This document shows positions 21,891-35,059 of a DNA stretch of 64,000 nucleotides, one piece after another (position 1 is the stretch's first letter; each line of letters starts with the position of its first letter). The notes beneath the pieces were generated by a model. The model did not search any database. It was not told the DNA's origin and was given only the letters and a program-made list of their open reading frames with translations. The stretch is from positions 558,001-622,000 of the forward strand of contig SRSI01000035.1 of assembly GCA_005656395.1 (NCBI GenBank), in the 5' to 3' direction. The DNA is from Strongyloides papillosus. Its lineage: Eukaryota; Nematoda; Chromadorea; Rhabditida; Strongyloididae. The position numbers and the translations under genes are program-made.

Positions 21891-23979
21891 ATGACTGCGG
21901 AATTTAATGATACATTCTTCAATAGTCTACAATACCTTTCTGATTCGTTAAATATTAAATCGGAGGATGGAAACGAACAATACATGGAGTTGGAGCCTTT
22001 TTTTGATCAGTTAACGTAATATTTAAAAAATATTAATTAAATAAAATTTTAATTCTGATTATTGATTTTTTTTCAGGCCTGATGATCTGTCTCTTGATAC
22101 CTTACCTGAAGAGGAGGGTAGCCATTTTGAGGAGTTACCGTCGTTGGAGGATTTTAATCCGAAATTGTCACACTCAGATATTTTGTTTAATTATTTTAAA
22201 GAGAAAAGGGTATGTTTTTTAAATTTGTCTCTGTTTGTAATACAATTACAGAATAATGACCCGGATGGGAGCTGTATGGATACACAAATAAGATTAAATG
22301 GAGTAACTGTTAGAAGATGCAACAGATTACTCCTTCTAGCTTACTGTACAAGACTATCAGCACCATTAAACGGTCTGAAGAAACACTCTGCAATTCTTAT
22401 TGACATGGATGAGAGTATGACAAAATTAAACAAAAAAGACCTCGAGATTGTTCTAGATTTCATCTACGATGGTCGTATAAAAGAAATAACAAGCACCCTA
22501 GAAACTTCAGCTTCAAGATTAGGTTGTTATGCAATTGTTGATATCTTAAAAAACAATCGCCTCTCGGAGGATGATTTACCTTCACTAGTAGATCCATATC
22601 ATGTACATCGTTTCCAAAATGCTGTAGAAAAGTTTAAAATAGATAACATCCTCGTTGATTGTACAATAATGTGTGGTAACGAATTCATTGGAGACTGCCA
22701 CAAACATGTCTTATCAGCATTCAGTGGTGCATTTGAAAATATTTTCAAAGTTAGTACTAATAATGATAATAATATTTTCGATATTAAAGAATATTTTCCA
22801 TCTATCGGAGCATATGAATTAGGAACCATCATTGATTATATTTATTCAGGAGCTTTACGTTGTATTAAAGTATGCAAGCTTGAACAAATATATACAGCTG
22901 CAAATATATTGGAAGTGGATCAATTAATTTCACAAATTATTAACAATTATGATGTTAGGGTTAATCTTTCATATGACAATGAGGCTCACTCGGATAGTGG
23001 TACTTTTAAAATATTTTCTTCTGCTCCTAATAATGATTATTCTATGTATCCTGAGGATGATTTAAGTAATATATCGGATGAGTATACACGTCATCGTGAG
23101 TCATCACTACCGTTAAATATGGATAATAGAGAGGCGTATGTTGAAATTTATTGTGAATATGTTAAAGGTCCACAAGGTGGAAGGAAAACAGGAACATATG
23201 GTATTAATAAGTCAAGATTCAGGGAGAATGAAGATAATAAGCTTGCTAAAAATGCTGAAGAAGTATTGACGACAGCTCAACAAAAATTAAATTCCGTCTC
23301 ACACTACGTCTACCGTGGTCCAAAATTATCAAATGAACTTAATAACTCAAACGATTTACCACTTTCCACTGACATCGAGATGGATGGGAGAAAAATATCA
23401 TTATACACAACAAAAAAAAATACTCATTCACAGGATATACCTATATCAGAGTTACCAACCCTCAAACCAAACACCTTCAATAAAAACACCCCCCAACAAC
23501 CAAGTTCATTCTTCAATTCATGTCTTTCTCCATCACCACCATCAATAACAAAATCAACAACACCACTTCCAATGACAATACCTCCCTCCGATTATGATGT
23601 CCGTCCCTACACCTGTCAATATTGTAGTTATAGAGCAAAAGAGAAATCAGCAATTGATAAGCATGTAAGGTGTATTCATACTAAAGAGGCTCCATATATT
23701 TGTAATTATTGTGATCAACGTTTTAAGGTCCAGTCCAATCTCGTTCGCCACATACGTTCACACACCGGAGAGAAACCATACGCCTGTAAGAAGTGTGGTA
23801 CAGCCTATGCAGATAAAAAAAATATGGATGCACACGTGTTTAGAGAACATTTAAAAATACCTCCAAGAAAGTGTCCTGTTAAGGGGTGTAAGGCAAAGTT
23901 TTATAGAGTTGATAGATTGGATATACATTGTAGAAAAAAACATGGTTTAGATTGTATAACAGAGTATAATCCACTTTAG
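21891..23979 (+). CDS. Tandem-BTB, four-C2H2 zinc-finger transcription regulator
   Basis: Three exons: 21891-22015, 22077-22209 and 22252-23979 (661 aa). Intron 2 is only 42 nt (GTATGT to ACAG) and has no stop in frame, so retention would simply insert 14 residues; I treat it as an intron. After an acidic N-terminus there are two BTB/POZ-like domains in series, about 87-190 (with LLLLAYCTRLSAP and IVLDFIYDG) and 205-315 (with ILVDCTIM, CHKHVLSAFSGAFENIF, IIDYIYSGAL). The C-terminus has four C2H2 fingers at about 539-650: CQYC, CNYC, CKKC and a longer CPVKGC finger; the second is followed by a perfect TGEKPY linker. BTB domains dimerise and recruit corepressors, and the fingers bind DNA. The middle is low-complexity. 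I do not assign a specific orthologue. Confidence 0.88.
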
Positions 23980-24571
23980 CTTTCTTTTTTTTTGAATTTT
24001 TTTATTATTTTATTATCTCAAAAAAATAAGAAAAAATTGAGCATATTTTAGTGATATTATTATAATGATTATTAGGTATTAATATATATTTATATTGTTG
24101 TAAACAAATTGATTCGTAATGTTAATTAGTGTTATTTTTGAAATAGGTCAAAGTTGTTTTGTTTATTTCTTTTGTTTTTTACATAACAAACTTTATGATG
24201 TAATTCTTTTTTTTTAATTAGCATTTTAAGGTATATAATTTTAGGAGTAAAAAAATTGGGAAATGGTATTTTGAACTTTATTTACCATGGTATGGTAAAT
24301 TCATTTAAATTGTTTTTATGGATATATTTAAGAATGGAGGATTTTTTTACTCCCAAAATATATATCATAATTACTATCTATTAATAATACGTTTTAGTTT
24401 TAATTGAAATACTTTATATAAACTTTTAGGAAATTTTTAATATATTTTTATAATAATAATAATTGTTTTAATTATATTTACGGTTAAAATCCGTCCTCAT
24501 TTATCTCTACACCAACTGTTTTGTTATTAACCACATAACTTTAACAGCTGTAACTTTTTTAATTATTTTAG
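23980..24571. other. AT-rich spacer with probable acceptor for FAM91
   Basis: About 590 bp without coding pattern. ATTATTTTAG directly abuts the ATG at 24572, so a trans-spliced FAM91 mRNA would have almost no native 5' UTR. Confidence 0.5.
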
Positions 24572-27079
24572 ATGTCTTTAAGTATTGATGATGCTATTAG
24601 GAAGAATATAGCGTGGAAAGAGTTACCACAAGAATTGGTAGCATTATTGGGTGGTTCTCAGAAAGAATATGACAAGTTGGTTCTTGATTTTTCTGTAAAA
24701 AATCAATTAAGATTCAAGGGAAATCTTGTTGAGAAGCAGGGGAAGAATGAAGATGGTTATTATGATGTTGTTATTAGTTATAGTCAGAAGTATTTGATGT
24801 TGTATCCTTATCACTTATCGAATATTTATGTTTCCAAAGGGATAACCCCGTTTATTTATTATTCACAGATGATAGAAGATACTATCAAGACAGAGAGGTC
24901 CTATGATTCGTTACCTAATTTTACTGCTGCGGATGTTTTAAGATTATTCGGGATTGGTAGAAATGAGTATATGGATTTGGTTTATCAGACGAAATCTAAA
25001 AGTGGGATTTTTAGGAGAAAAACAAACATCAAGGATCTTCTACCACAAAGACCAATAAATATCTTAATCGAACCATGGTTTATGATTGAACTTGGTGTTG
25101 TACATGACACAGAATTAAGAAGTCTTTCCAAAAAAGAAAGAGATGTCATGGATTTAATACTAGATGGTGGTTCACAATTAGCTGGAACACTAGATAAATC
25201 TGTTCTCCAAATACTATACCAAAAAACTATGATATACCTAAGTGTACCAATACAAAACGAAGATTACGTCTACGTACCACCATTAGATGGTTTCGTAATG
25301 AATCGTGTAACAGGTGACTGTATTGAAACATTGCTTTATAAAATTTTTGTTGCAATTGATGAGCAGACGACAATTAAGGAGTTATCCGATGTTTTGGATG
25401 TTGATTTACAACTTGTCAAGAATGCTATTTCTGTTTTTTGTCGTTTAGGTTTTGCCAAAAAACGTGTTACTGGTCTTGAAAACTTCGCTCTCCATAAGAC
25501 ATGGGCTGATTATATGGTATTTAATGATATTGTTATAACACCAACCGTCGAGACACTATCAACAAGTTCAACATTATTTGACTTATCTGATTTAACTAAT
25601 TCACTTGTATCTCCTAATGCCACAGAATTCGATGATGATGAGTTAATAGCTGAGGTGGAGAATACATTATCAAATTCCAGTACTAATATTAAAAATATTG
25701 CTGCATCACTTCCTTCACCAGGAAACAACACCTCTGGTTCAGGATCTGATCAATCAAAAAGAATCGGTTTCATCTTCGATTCCACTCTAACTGCCTTCCT
25801 TATGATGGGAAATTTATCTGCCTCCCTGAAACACCACGCCGTGACACTTTTTGAAGTTGGTAGATTAACAGATGAAGCTGTGGGAAGTTTTGTTGATGAA
25901 CTTGAGCATGTGAACTTCTTCTCTGAGGGTGAGGCACAACATTACTCGGAACATGCAAAGACATTAAGGCAAACTATAATAAATTTACGTGAAATAGGGG
26001 AAATTGATTTATTACGTGGTGAGTCGCTTCTTTCATTGGATAAAAATGTGAGGAAAAAGATGATGGAGAAGAGTTATAAATTTATTGTTACGATGGGACC
26101 GTTGAGTACGGAGGCTTGTTCTATACCACCACTTTCTATTCCTTATTTTGGTGCGACTACTGTTACGTTTTTGTCACCGTGGTTTAAACTTCATATATAT
26201 GAGTTATCCAAAAATGGTACCACCTTCATTATGGATACCTATGGGTGAGAGGCTGACAAGAATTCCAAATGAATTTGTTAATTATAATAAATTAATCGTC
26301 TATTCTAATACTCATGAACCAAGTATAGTATCGATAGAAAAATGTTTATCCTCAATAAACGATTCCCTGACGACGGCACCAGTCATGATACAAGCTTATA
26401 GTGATATAATCGATGATTCAGAGATAATACTGGTGCCATTTCCATTTGAAAATACAAATAGGGAAAGAAGTTTTGAAAATCATCCAAGCATAATTAAATT
26501 GAATAAAGAATTAAATTTGAACTCATTATGTGGTTATATTGTTCTCCTTCAATTGACTAATTGTGATACCAAAGAAAATATCTCTCTTGATGGAGATAGT
26601 ATAAATATAACTTCATCTATTGAGTCTAAGTCTTCAAATCAATCATCTACATATCTTTTTGAAAGGACTAATAAACATTCGATAGTTAATAAAGATCCAA
26701 GGAGAGTTTATAATTGTAAGGATTCATTGAATGAGTATGAGAAATTCGAAGATTTTGTAATATTTGATATTGTGTTTGGTGTACCACTATTCAATCAAAA
26801 GTTAAATGAAATAATTTTCGAGAGAATTAAAAATAAAAGTCTATTTAAGGATCCACAAAACACACAGGACTGCGCATTCATCTTACAAAATCAAATAGCT
26901 TCAATAAAAGAAATTTACAATCGCTTCTCCATTTCAAAATCAGAGGTAATAATAAATTTATTTTTTATTAATAATTATTTTTTAAGATTCCTTTCAATCG
27001 AAGTGAAACAAACGAGATACCATTTCCAGTAAAAAAATTATTCTTCAACAATACAATTGGCACCTTAAACGTCTACTAA
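24572..27079 (+). CDS. FAM91A1 homologue (TBC1D23-golgin adaptor), with a one-base frameshift
   Basis: Exons 24572-26945 and 26987-27079, with a 41-nt intron in phase 0. FAM91A1 works with WDR11 and TBC1D23 to capture endosome-derived vesicles at the trans-Golgi. Strong matches run the length of the family: HLMLYPYHL-like YLMLYPYHLSNIYV, RSYDSLPNFTAADVLRLFGI, FRRKTNIKDLLPQRP, QLAGTLD, PPLDGFVMNRVTGDCIETLL and, near the end, CGYIVLLQLTN and FGVPLFNQKLNE. The last exon adds IPFPVKKLFFN, matching human PLPAKNLIFK. Around the A-run at 26210-26214 the frame must change by one base: WFKLHIYELSK is in one frame and PPSLWIPMGERL in the next, and both match FAM91 directly. With one A fewer the protein would be about 821 aa (human 838). 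This is either an assembly error or a real break. Confidence 0.9.
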
Positions 27080-30000
27080 CCAATGACAAAAATTTCAACA
27101 ACCAGAGATAAATCAACTTCTCCACAAATCAAAAACACACTGTACATTAAACTACTAACAAACTAACTTTTCTTTAAAATAATATTTTATTTATTTATAT
27201 ATAATTCATTTTAAACCAAAAAATATATACATGTACTTTCCCGCGACATTCAAAATATTAAAATATAAATATTAAAACAATTTTTTTCATATAAAAAAGT
27301 TAAACGGCAGTTGATGTAAATAAGATAGAAATATATTGGAAATTGTAAAAATATAAATAAATCAAAAAGATAGTGAGGTTTGTTATAAATGATTCTCAAT
27401 GGAGTTTAAGATAAACCAAAACTCCAGAGATGTATATATATATTTTTATTCCATTGTTGATATATATCGCCACAAAAGTTCATAATAAATATTTTGACAT
27501 TTATTGAAATTATAAAAAAGATATCCATTTATTGAGTTATAAAAAATTTTTAAAAACAACTTATGGTTATAGTTTATTGAGAGTTAAGTTGAAAGATCTT
27601 ATTGTTTTTTTTTATTATTACGTATCAAATATATATTTGTGTTTTGTAGAAAAAAGGAATGTGTTTTATGTGGAGATTGATGTTTGATGTTTTTCGTGAC
27701 ATTTTGATTTTTTCATAGGAATAAGGGATTTTTTTATGGTGATATAGGAATACCGTATTTTGTGGTTATTTTAGAAATTGTAGAAATCTTACGTGTGAAA
27801 AGTTTAATTGATAATTAGTTTTATAAAACATGTTTATATATTATAGAATTTCTTTTATTTATAGTAACGTTTTTGAGCATTTTTGATAAGAGATAAAAAA
27901 TTGGTACATATACGTCGTATATTATGTATGTTTTTATCTTCTTTTTTTTACAAAAATACACTTATCTAATTATAGTCTAACTAGAATGCGAAGTAATATA
28001 TCTACAATAATAATTTTAAATTTTCTTTATTAAAAATTTAAAAATATTATCTTTCACCACTATCACAATATAAAAAAAAACTTTAAAAATAAAATCTTTA
28101 ATGTAATTACATTCCCACTTGTTCAATTTCCAGGGAAAGAAAACAATCTCTTATTAAGCTACATTTCTGAAAATAATATTTTTAAATTTTCATATCCAGT
28201 AATGTTTTTCATTTTATCATATCTATTTTTATCTGGATATCGTCTCTCATATTTGGGATAAACTTTTAAACTATCATTTATCTTACTTGTCTTTTCACAG
28301 GGTTATCGTTTACTAAAAAATTTTTTTTCGTGTTATTATTAAACTATTTTCCCGTACTTATGGTAGTTTGTATGAGGATAATCATGTTTTTATTGGTATT
28401 TGTGAGGGTACGTTATATTTGATTATTTTTAAATTATTTTTTATGGCTATTGTAAGAAGTTAGTATGAATGGAAGAGTAAATAGTTTGTTAAATGGACAA
28501 TAAAAATTTATTTTACAACTTCTATTTAACTCATATGTCATTTGACAATACATTAAACTTCTAAACGAGAATGCCGTTATATGGTAATTGATGATAAATT
28601 AAAACGTTCTCTTTTGACTTATCTTCTATTTTCTTTTCTTATTAACAATTCAAAATACCCTCTAGACCTGGGAGTGGTTTAATTGTTATGTGTCTTAAAA
28701 CTCATCTTGACTCAAGATTTAATCATTCTAACTAGTAAACTTTCTAACCCTCTAATACTTTTTGATTGTTAGAAGAGCTTTAAACCACTTTACTTTTTCT
28801 TTATGGATTGAAATTTACTGGAAGATTTAATTCCTAATAAACTGTTTTTAATTTCCTTCATTTTGATAGAATAATAATATAAAAAATAGGCTTCCTTTTA
28901 CTTTTAGGTTTTTTAAATTTTTTTAGTACAAATATTGTGTTTTTAAAGTAATAAATACTTAAAACTTAATTAATGAGGGAAAAGTTTTAGAATCATATTT
29001 TATGAAATATTAATATTACCATTATCTTCTATACGTCATTTTTCCTTTGACAAACACCCTCATTATATTATGTTTCCATCATATAAAATTCATATTTCAA
29101 ATTACATATGTCCAATATTATGATGTATACAATAAAACAAAGTTTGATTTTCATTAATATACAATTAATCTTTCTTTCCAGTAATTTTAATTTTAATGAA
29201 AACGCCAGAAGTGTTCTTCAGTGTATTTTAAAATTTTTTTCATTATTACCACTACTATAAATACTATACTTTATGAATGAGTTATTTAAATAAAAACATT
29301 GTGTAATAAGTTTACTTATACATCCTACTAACTTTATTTTTATAGCTATTGTGGTTATTAAAAATTTTATTATTTGCTTTTTTTAATAAATTATTTTTTG
29401 TTGATATTTCATATTTTTTTCAAATTATGTTATTTTTAGAAATGATTTATTATTTTAGAAAAACATTTGATGCTTGAAGTTTTCCATCATTTTGAAGCCA
29501 AATTGTTTTTAAAAATAGATCACAACATTGAAATCAAATTTGAGACTCTCATGCATTTTATATATATTACTTTAATAAATCAAAAACTAACCATTTCCAA
29601 TTTCATCACATGATTTTCTTATCCTATAAAACAGTTTTTTTAAAGAGAGAAATGTTTTAAATCATATTTGCATTATTGTTAAATTAAATTTTACATTTTA
29701 TTTCATTATTTACCCTTTTTCTTTATCCTACAAAAATCCACTCCATTGAAATGCCCCTAACAATAAGAATTTTGGCGTTAATGATAAAGAATTATCTTAC
29801 AAATATACATATTCTAATGCTACATATCAAATCTTTTTCTCCATTTTATTTAATCTTGTAAAATATACTATTTATATATAATGGAAATACTATCATTTAA
29901 ACTGATTATATCTTCTCAATAGACTCCTAATTTCTATGTGGTTTTTTCGAGATTTGATTAAAATTGAAATATATAAATATAGACAGGATACTTTAATATA

Positions 30001-32500
30001 GATATAAATTTCATTAATCAATGAATTTCCACAGATTTAATTTTATTTTTAAACTTAAATTATATAAATGCTCTTTTTTTTATCTCTCCATTTGGTAAGA
30101 CATATTTTTAGATGTAATATACTCTCGTTTACTTTTATAATTTAAAAACAATAATAAATAATTCTATAGTACATTACGAGTGTAATTTTTACAACCATAT
30201 CTCCCAAAAATAATGTAAAAAAAAGTCATTAAATTTCTTCCTGGTACATGTTAATAAATTTTAAAACAATCTAAGAATTTTAAATAAATATATTTTAGCT
30301 ATATGTAGTAATTAACAATTGAAAGTAAATTCTTTTTTTCTAAGGCAATTAGCAATCATTTTCCATCTATTTACCAAATTTTTCTAATTTCTTGTATTTC
30401 CAAATTTATTTTAAAATATATTGAAAAAATAAAACTCATTGAGAAAACATCTTATTGTTGTAGTACACAATTTGAAGCCTGATACTTTCTTTTTATGATG
30501 ATGTTTCAACAGCCTATTTCTCCTCATCAACTTTAATTGTTTTTATCACAACTTTTTTTCTTTTTGATTATTATTTTCACTACTAGTTTCATCTTTGACA
30601 TGTCTATTAAAATTGAAGTACTTTAACTTTTTTACTTCATACATTTCTATGTGAACTTTAAATATATTTAATTTAAAAAAATATAATAATCTCTACTTTT
30701 CGTATCAGTAAAAATAATATAATTTATTTTTTAAATTTCCAATACCACACACTCTCTTTAAATATATATTTTATTTTAAATGAAGATAAATTGTCATAAT
30801 ATAAAATATAATTTTTCAAATTCTTTCAAATTAATCTTAATTTGATTTACAATATCCTATTACATAATTATTTTATAATAACTATAATGGAAGAATTTTT
30901 ATGTTTTTATTTTTAAAATATTTTTAAAGATGAATAACATGTGTATTTAGCTGTTGATGATGGGATAAAAATATGAGTGACAGTTTATTTTTATACATTG
31001 ATTGATTGCAAATGGGAATCTTCAGTATAATAAATGTGATTTTTTTTTACTTCACTATATAAACAATTTATAAATTAATAATTTATTTATGTATTTTTAT
31101 TAGATTTTGTAAAAATTAATTCTGCCCAAATATTTTTTGATTCAATTCCTCCATAAACTAATTTTATTATTTAAATATTTACCTGATAAGCATATATAAA
31201 AAAATAAATTAAATGTTTTTTTTTATTGTGGTTCCAAGTTTAGTGAATATATATTTATCTATAGAAATATTTATTGTTAAGAGGATACAGATAAAGGGAA
31301 CTTTTTTAACTATAATACGATGTGACTAATGTTTTAAACAGTTCTTTATGTTGAAGTTTAGAAGGGAAGCAAACATTAAATTGAATTATCTAAACCTTTT
31401 CCAATTTATAATATCATTTCCTTATCCAGGTCTCTCCATCTCCCAAAATATGCTTTCATCATAAAATTTGCATAAATATATTTTTATCTTTTCTTATTTA
31501 AATACTACCCATCCATACATAAGCACTCATCATTCCTAAAATATAAGGAAAGTTTTGTTAAATGAAATAAAATTAAAGTAAATAGTTTGTTTCATTAATA
31601 CAAAATAGAAATTTTATATATATATATTCTTTCAATCAAATATCTTTTCTTCAAGAAATTTTATACTTATAATTTGTTAGCATCACCCTACCAATACACA
31701 TATGTCTATATCAAAATATAATTATTAAGAATATTCCTTTTGACAATCATATTTATCAATTTAATAAATATTTAAAACACATCATCCATATATATAAACA
31801 TCAGTAATCTAATTGTATCGTAGAAACAAAAATAATTATTTTTTAATTTTTTCCAATATAACATGATTAAGACTCTCTAAAGTTATAATTACTCTATTAT
31901 CCCGATAAATAATGTATATCTTTTTTTGGATGATTAACTTTAACTTTATTAAAATGTGTTTTTTTAAATGTTAAGATTAATTTTATTCTTCCTTTCTTAA
32001 GAAAGTATTTTTAGACATTGATTTTTTTTATAGTGAATATAATGTTTTCTATATATTAATGGCTATTTTTGTGCTTTTTTAATTAAAACCTTATATTACA
32101 TTTTTTGTTTATCGTTAAATTCTTATCATTCTATATAATGCTTCTTTTTTTTGTACTGTTCTTTTATTTTATTACACTAATTATTTTTATTTTTAGCTGT
32201 TTTAACTATATTAACATATCATGGTCTTTTATACAGTTTTTTTTTCAATTTTACCATCTGTTTTAATACTCCTGATGGTATCGATAAAAATTTATAGATA
32301 CATTCATTTGATTAATGAGAAATATGAATTTTTAATTTTAAAATTTGAATATATTTTATATATGTAATTACTAATACACGTCTACTTGATTAAATTTTTT
32401 ATACACCGTTATATAATATATCAAAAAGTGCCTCATTATGTTTCCTCCTTACTATTATTAACATCTATTTTTTTAGGAATATTTTATATTACTTCATATT
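27080..32500. other. 5.4-kb gene-free AT-rich region
   Basis: The largest gap in the left half. It is extremely AT-rich with stops in every frame and no tandem array longer than simple TA or T/A runs. I found no RNA gene. It may be regulatory DNA or contain a distant 5' exon of the GOPC gene, because a TTTTTTTAG acceptor sits just before that gene's ATG. Confidence 0.55.
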
Positions 32501-33923
32501 ATGACTGAAGTAGGTGAAACATATCCTCCATTGGATAAGTTGGATGCCATGTCAAAGGAAGTTAACAAAATAATATCATCTACCAACAAAACACAATGTT
32601 ACAGTACCGTAACACACAAATACCCATCACCAAAAATATCCTGGTTAGATAGTATAGAAAAAGACTTTGATAATGCATTCAGATCAATTGATCTATTAAT
32701 GGAGGATATTGATATTGAACAAAGTGATATAATATATGATGCTAGACAGAAACTCGGTGTTTTATCAGGATGTTTTGCTGAACTCGTCAAACGCCACCAA
32801 CATATTGTTGGGATGTACCGTTTACTTGAGAGTGAGTTGTACTCCACTAAAGAGGAGTTATGTGAGGCAAAAGGTATGAATGAAACATTGGATAATGAAT
32901 CACAAAAATTGATAACGAACATTCATATCATGCAATGTAAGCTTCAAGGTAAAAATGACCCTCATGGAAGTAATATGATAAGAAAAAAGCTGGATGAAGA
33001 GGTATTAAGATTTAGACAAGACAATCTCGAGACAACAAAAGTTAAAGCTGCTGTTGAAATTCTTAAAAAAGATAATAGTAGATGTAGAGAAATTATTACT
33101 TCTATGCAGGCGGAACTTTATGCTGCGAGGTTAGCAGCAAAATATTTGGATAAGGAACTTGCTGGAAGGTATAGTTTAATATCTTAATTAATAAATATAA
33201 TATTTTTAGAATTCAACAAATACAACTCCTCGGTAGAGATATGAGAGGCTCAGAACATGACCGTCTCTGGAATGTCCTTGAATCCGAGATAAATCTACAT
33301 CGCCATAAAACAGTTATCCGTGCCTGTCGTGGGAGGAAACATGCCAAAACCTTACCATCACCTTTAGATAAATTTAATGGTGAAAAAATTGCAAAAAAAC
33401 GGTGTTGGAAAGATAAGAATAGCAACTATTAAAAAAGCAACAACTGCTGATGGTCTTGGTATGAGTATTACTGGTGGAAAGGAACATGGGGTTCCGATAA
33501 TTGTCTCTGAAATCCATCCTGGTCAACCAGCTGAGAAGTGTGGTGAGATATTTGTTGGTGATGCTTTGTTGAGTTGTAATGGTCATAATTTGAGAGGTGC
33601 AATGCACAATGATGCTGTTAAGATACTTATGAAGGAGATGATGGAGCAGACGGAGTTGAAATTTGAGGTTCTTTATGTTCAACCAGATCATGACTCTGAT
33701 GATGATGGTGATTTGTGCTTGGAAACCGGTAGTGAAATTAAGTAAGTGTTAAAGTATTTAGTAACAAATAATTGTTTTTTTAAGTTTTAAACAATATGAA
33801 CAATTTGAGGATGAATTTGAAAAAGAAACTTGTGCTTCCTCAAACTCCAATATTTCTGATCCCGTCAATACTTTATCAGAAAGTACAAATTCCCCAAGAG
33901 ATTGGCATTCACGTGATACTTAA
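32501..33923 (+). CDS. gopc-1: GOPC (PIST/CAL) Golgi coiled-coil PDZ protein, with a one-base frameshift
   Basis: Exons 32501-33168, 33210-33741 and 33785-33923, with introns of 41 and 43 nt. GOPC sits at the trans-Golgi, binds TC10, Rab6 and golgin partners through its coiled coils, and sorts membrane cargo through its PDZ domain. Seen here: [13 protein letters not shown] and [20 protein letters not shown] at the N-terminus, a long coiled coil at about 75-240, then [25 protein letters not shown] and a PDZ domain at about 287-375 with [16 protein letters not shown] and [14 protein letters not shown], nearly identical to mammals. Between RACRGR and the PDZ domain the frame must lose one base, most simply in the seven-A run at 33393-33399; then it reads [10 protein letters not shown]. 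With that correction the length is about 445 aa (human 462). Probably an assembly error, as in FAM91. Confidence 0.93.
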
Positions 33924-34275
33924 TATCAAAAATTTTAGCTGGGTATGATTAAAAATGGTCAATAATCTAACAAAAAGTTAGCTCATAACCGAATATTTAT
34001 TATAACCAGCTAGTTATTGTCTGATTATAATTTCTCAATCAATTAGTTATTAATTAAGTAGACATAAATTCGTATAAAATTAAAATATTTTAAAATGTTA
34101 TTTAAAAAATAAAAAAGCAACAGTGTAAGTATACTTTAATAAATTATTTTGTGATATGATATGTTTTTGTGACAACTCATTTACATTTTTATATCTGTAC
34201 AATAAAATCACTTATCATCAAAAAAATTTTGTTTTTTTTAATCTAATTCATATATTTGGTAACATTTGAATTTTT
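33924..34275. other. Spacer between GOPC and the first astacin remnant
   Basis: About 350 bp of AT-rich DNA with no gene. It marks the passage from the conserved gene neighbourhood to the lineage-specific region. Confidence 0.5.
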
Positions 34276-35059
34276 TTTTTGAATGGCGTTCGCTTTGACC
34301 CTTAAAATAACTCGTTATGATAGAGGTAAATATGTTAAAATTAATTTAACAAATGTCAAACCATCATTTTTGAAATATTATCATAAGGAAAGTAAAAGAT
34401 AAGTTATCTTGAAAGTTTTGACTACGGATCTGCAATGCTTTTTAGTAACATTTTTGGAAGTATACACGATAAAACAACTTATACGCATAAATTTAATTCA
34501 ATTTATTTCAGATATAGAATATGAAAATAGATGGGTATATAGAAATCTTGTTTTCAAACGCTTAAAATATATGTACAGCAAAAATATATGCCCTTTTGTT
34601 GGTAGATACAAAGGTCGTGGATTTGCAGATCGGTTGTGTATTAATTGTACATGTAACTCCCTATTTTTTGGCATATTTTGTGAAAAAGTTTATAATTCTA
34701 GTGGATCTTCATGTGGAAAAAGGGTTTTCATAATGCATATCAGAAAAACTATATTTAACACGCAAAAATGTTAATGCCATGTGGTGCTACTATAAAATAA
34801 AGTAAGCAAATAAAAAAGGGAAAGTTGCTATAACAGTTAAATCATTTATAACTCAATACAACAATTCTAATGGGGTATTTGATCCCGAGTTCATGATTGA
34901 TTGTCGTTCAGATTTTAATGTTGGAGCTCTTTTTGTATATGCCATTCTTCAAAATATGTAGTTCCTCGATAACATAATGAAGAACAGCTAGTTTTTGATT
35001 CAATAAACGGAGTGCTTGATAATTTTTCAATTATGTATCATAATACTAAGTACAATTAG
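34276..35059 (+). pseudogene. 5'-truncated pseudogene of the zinc-less astacin family
   Basis: The DNA from 34276 aligns by eye with the second half of the gene at 36158-37337, and the similarity continues into the 3' flank to about 35400. The match begins at GMAFALTLKITRYDRGKYVK (GMALGLIPEITRYDRDKYVK in the intact gene), so signal peptide and N-terminal half are absent. An in-frame TAA follows KESKR, then a one-base shift is needed to reach the former GSFDYGS motif, and more breaks follow through the EGF-like region (NCTCNSLFFGIFCEK) to a final KYN stop. At least four disabling changes make a functional product unlikely. The region matching the zinc-binding helix already lacks histidines, so the parent was also catalytically dead. 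Confidence 0.8.

Noticed and set aside
34409..34774. 121-codon open frame within the first astacin remnant
   Set aside because: It joins two frames of a decayed astacin-like copy; its start has no ATG context and it lacks the leader and N-terminal half.
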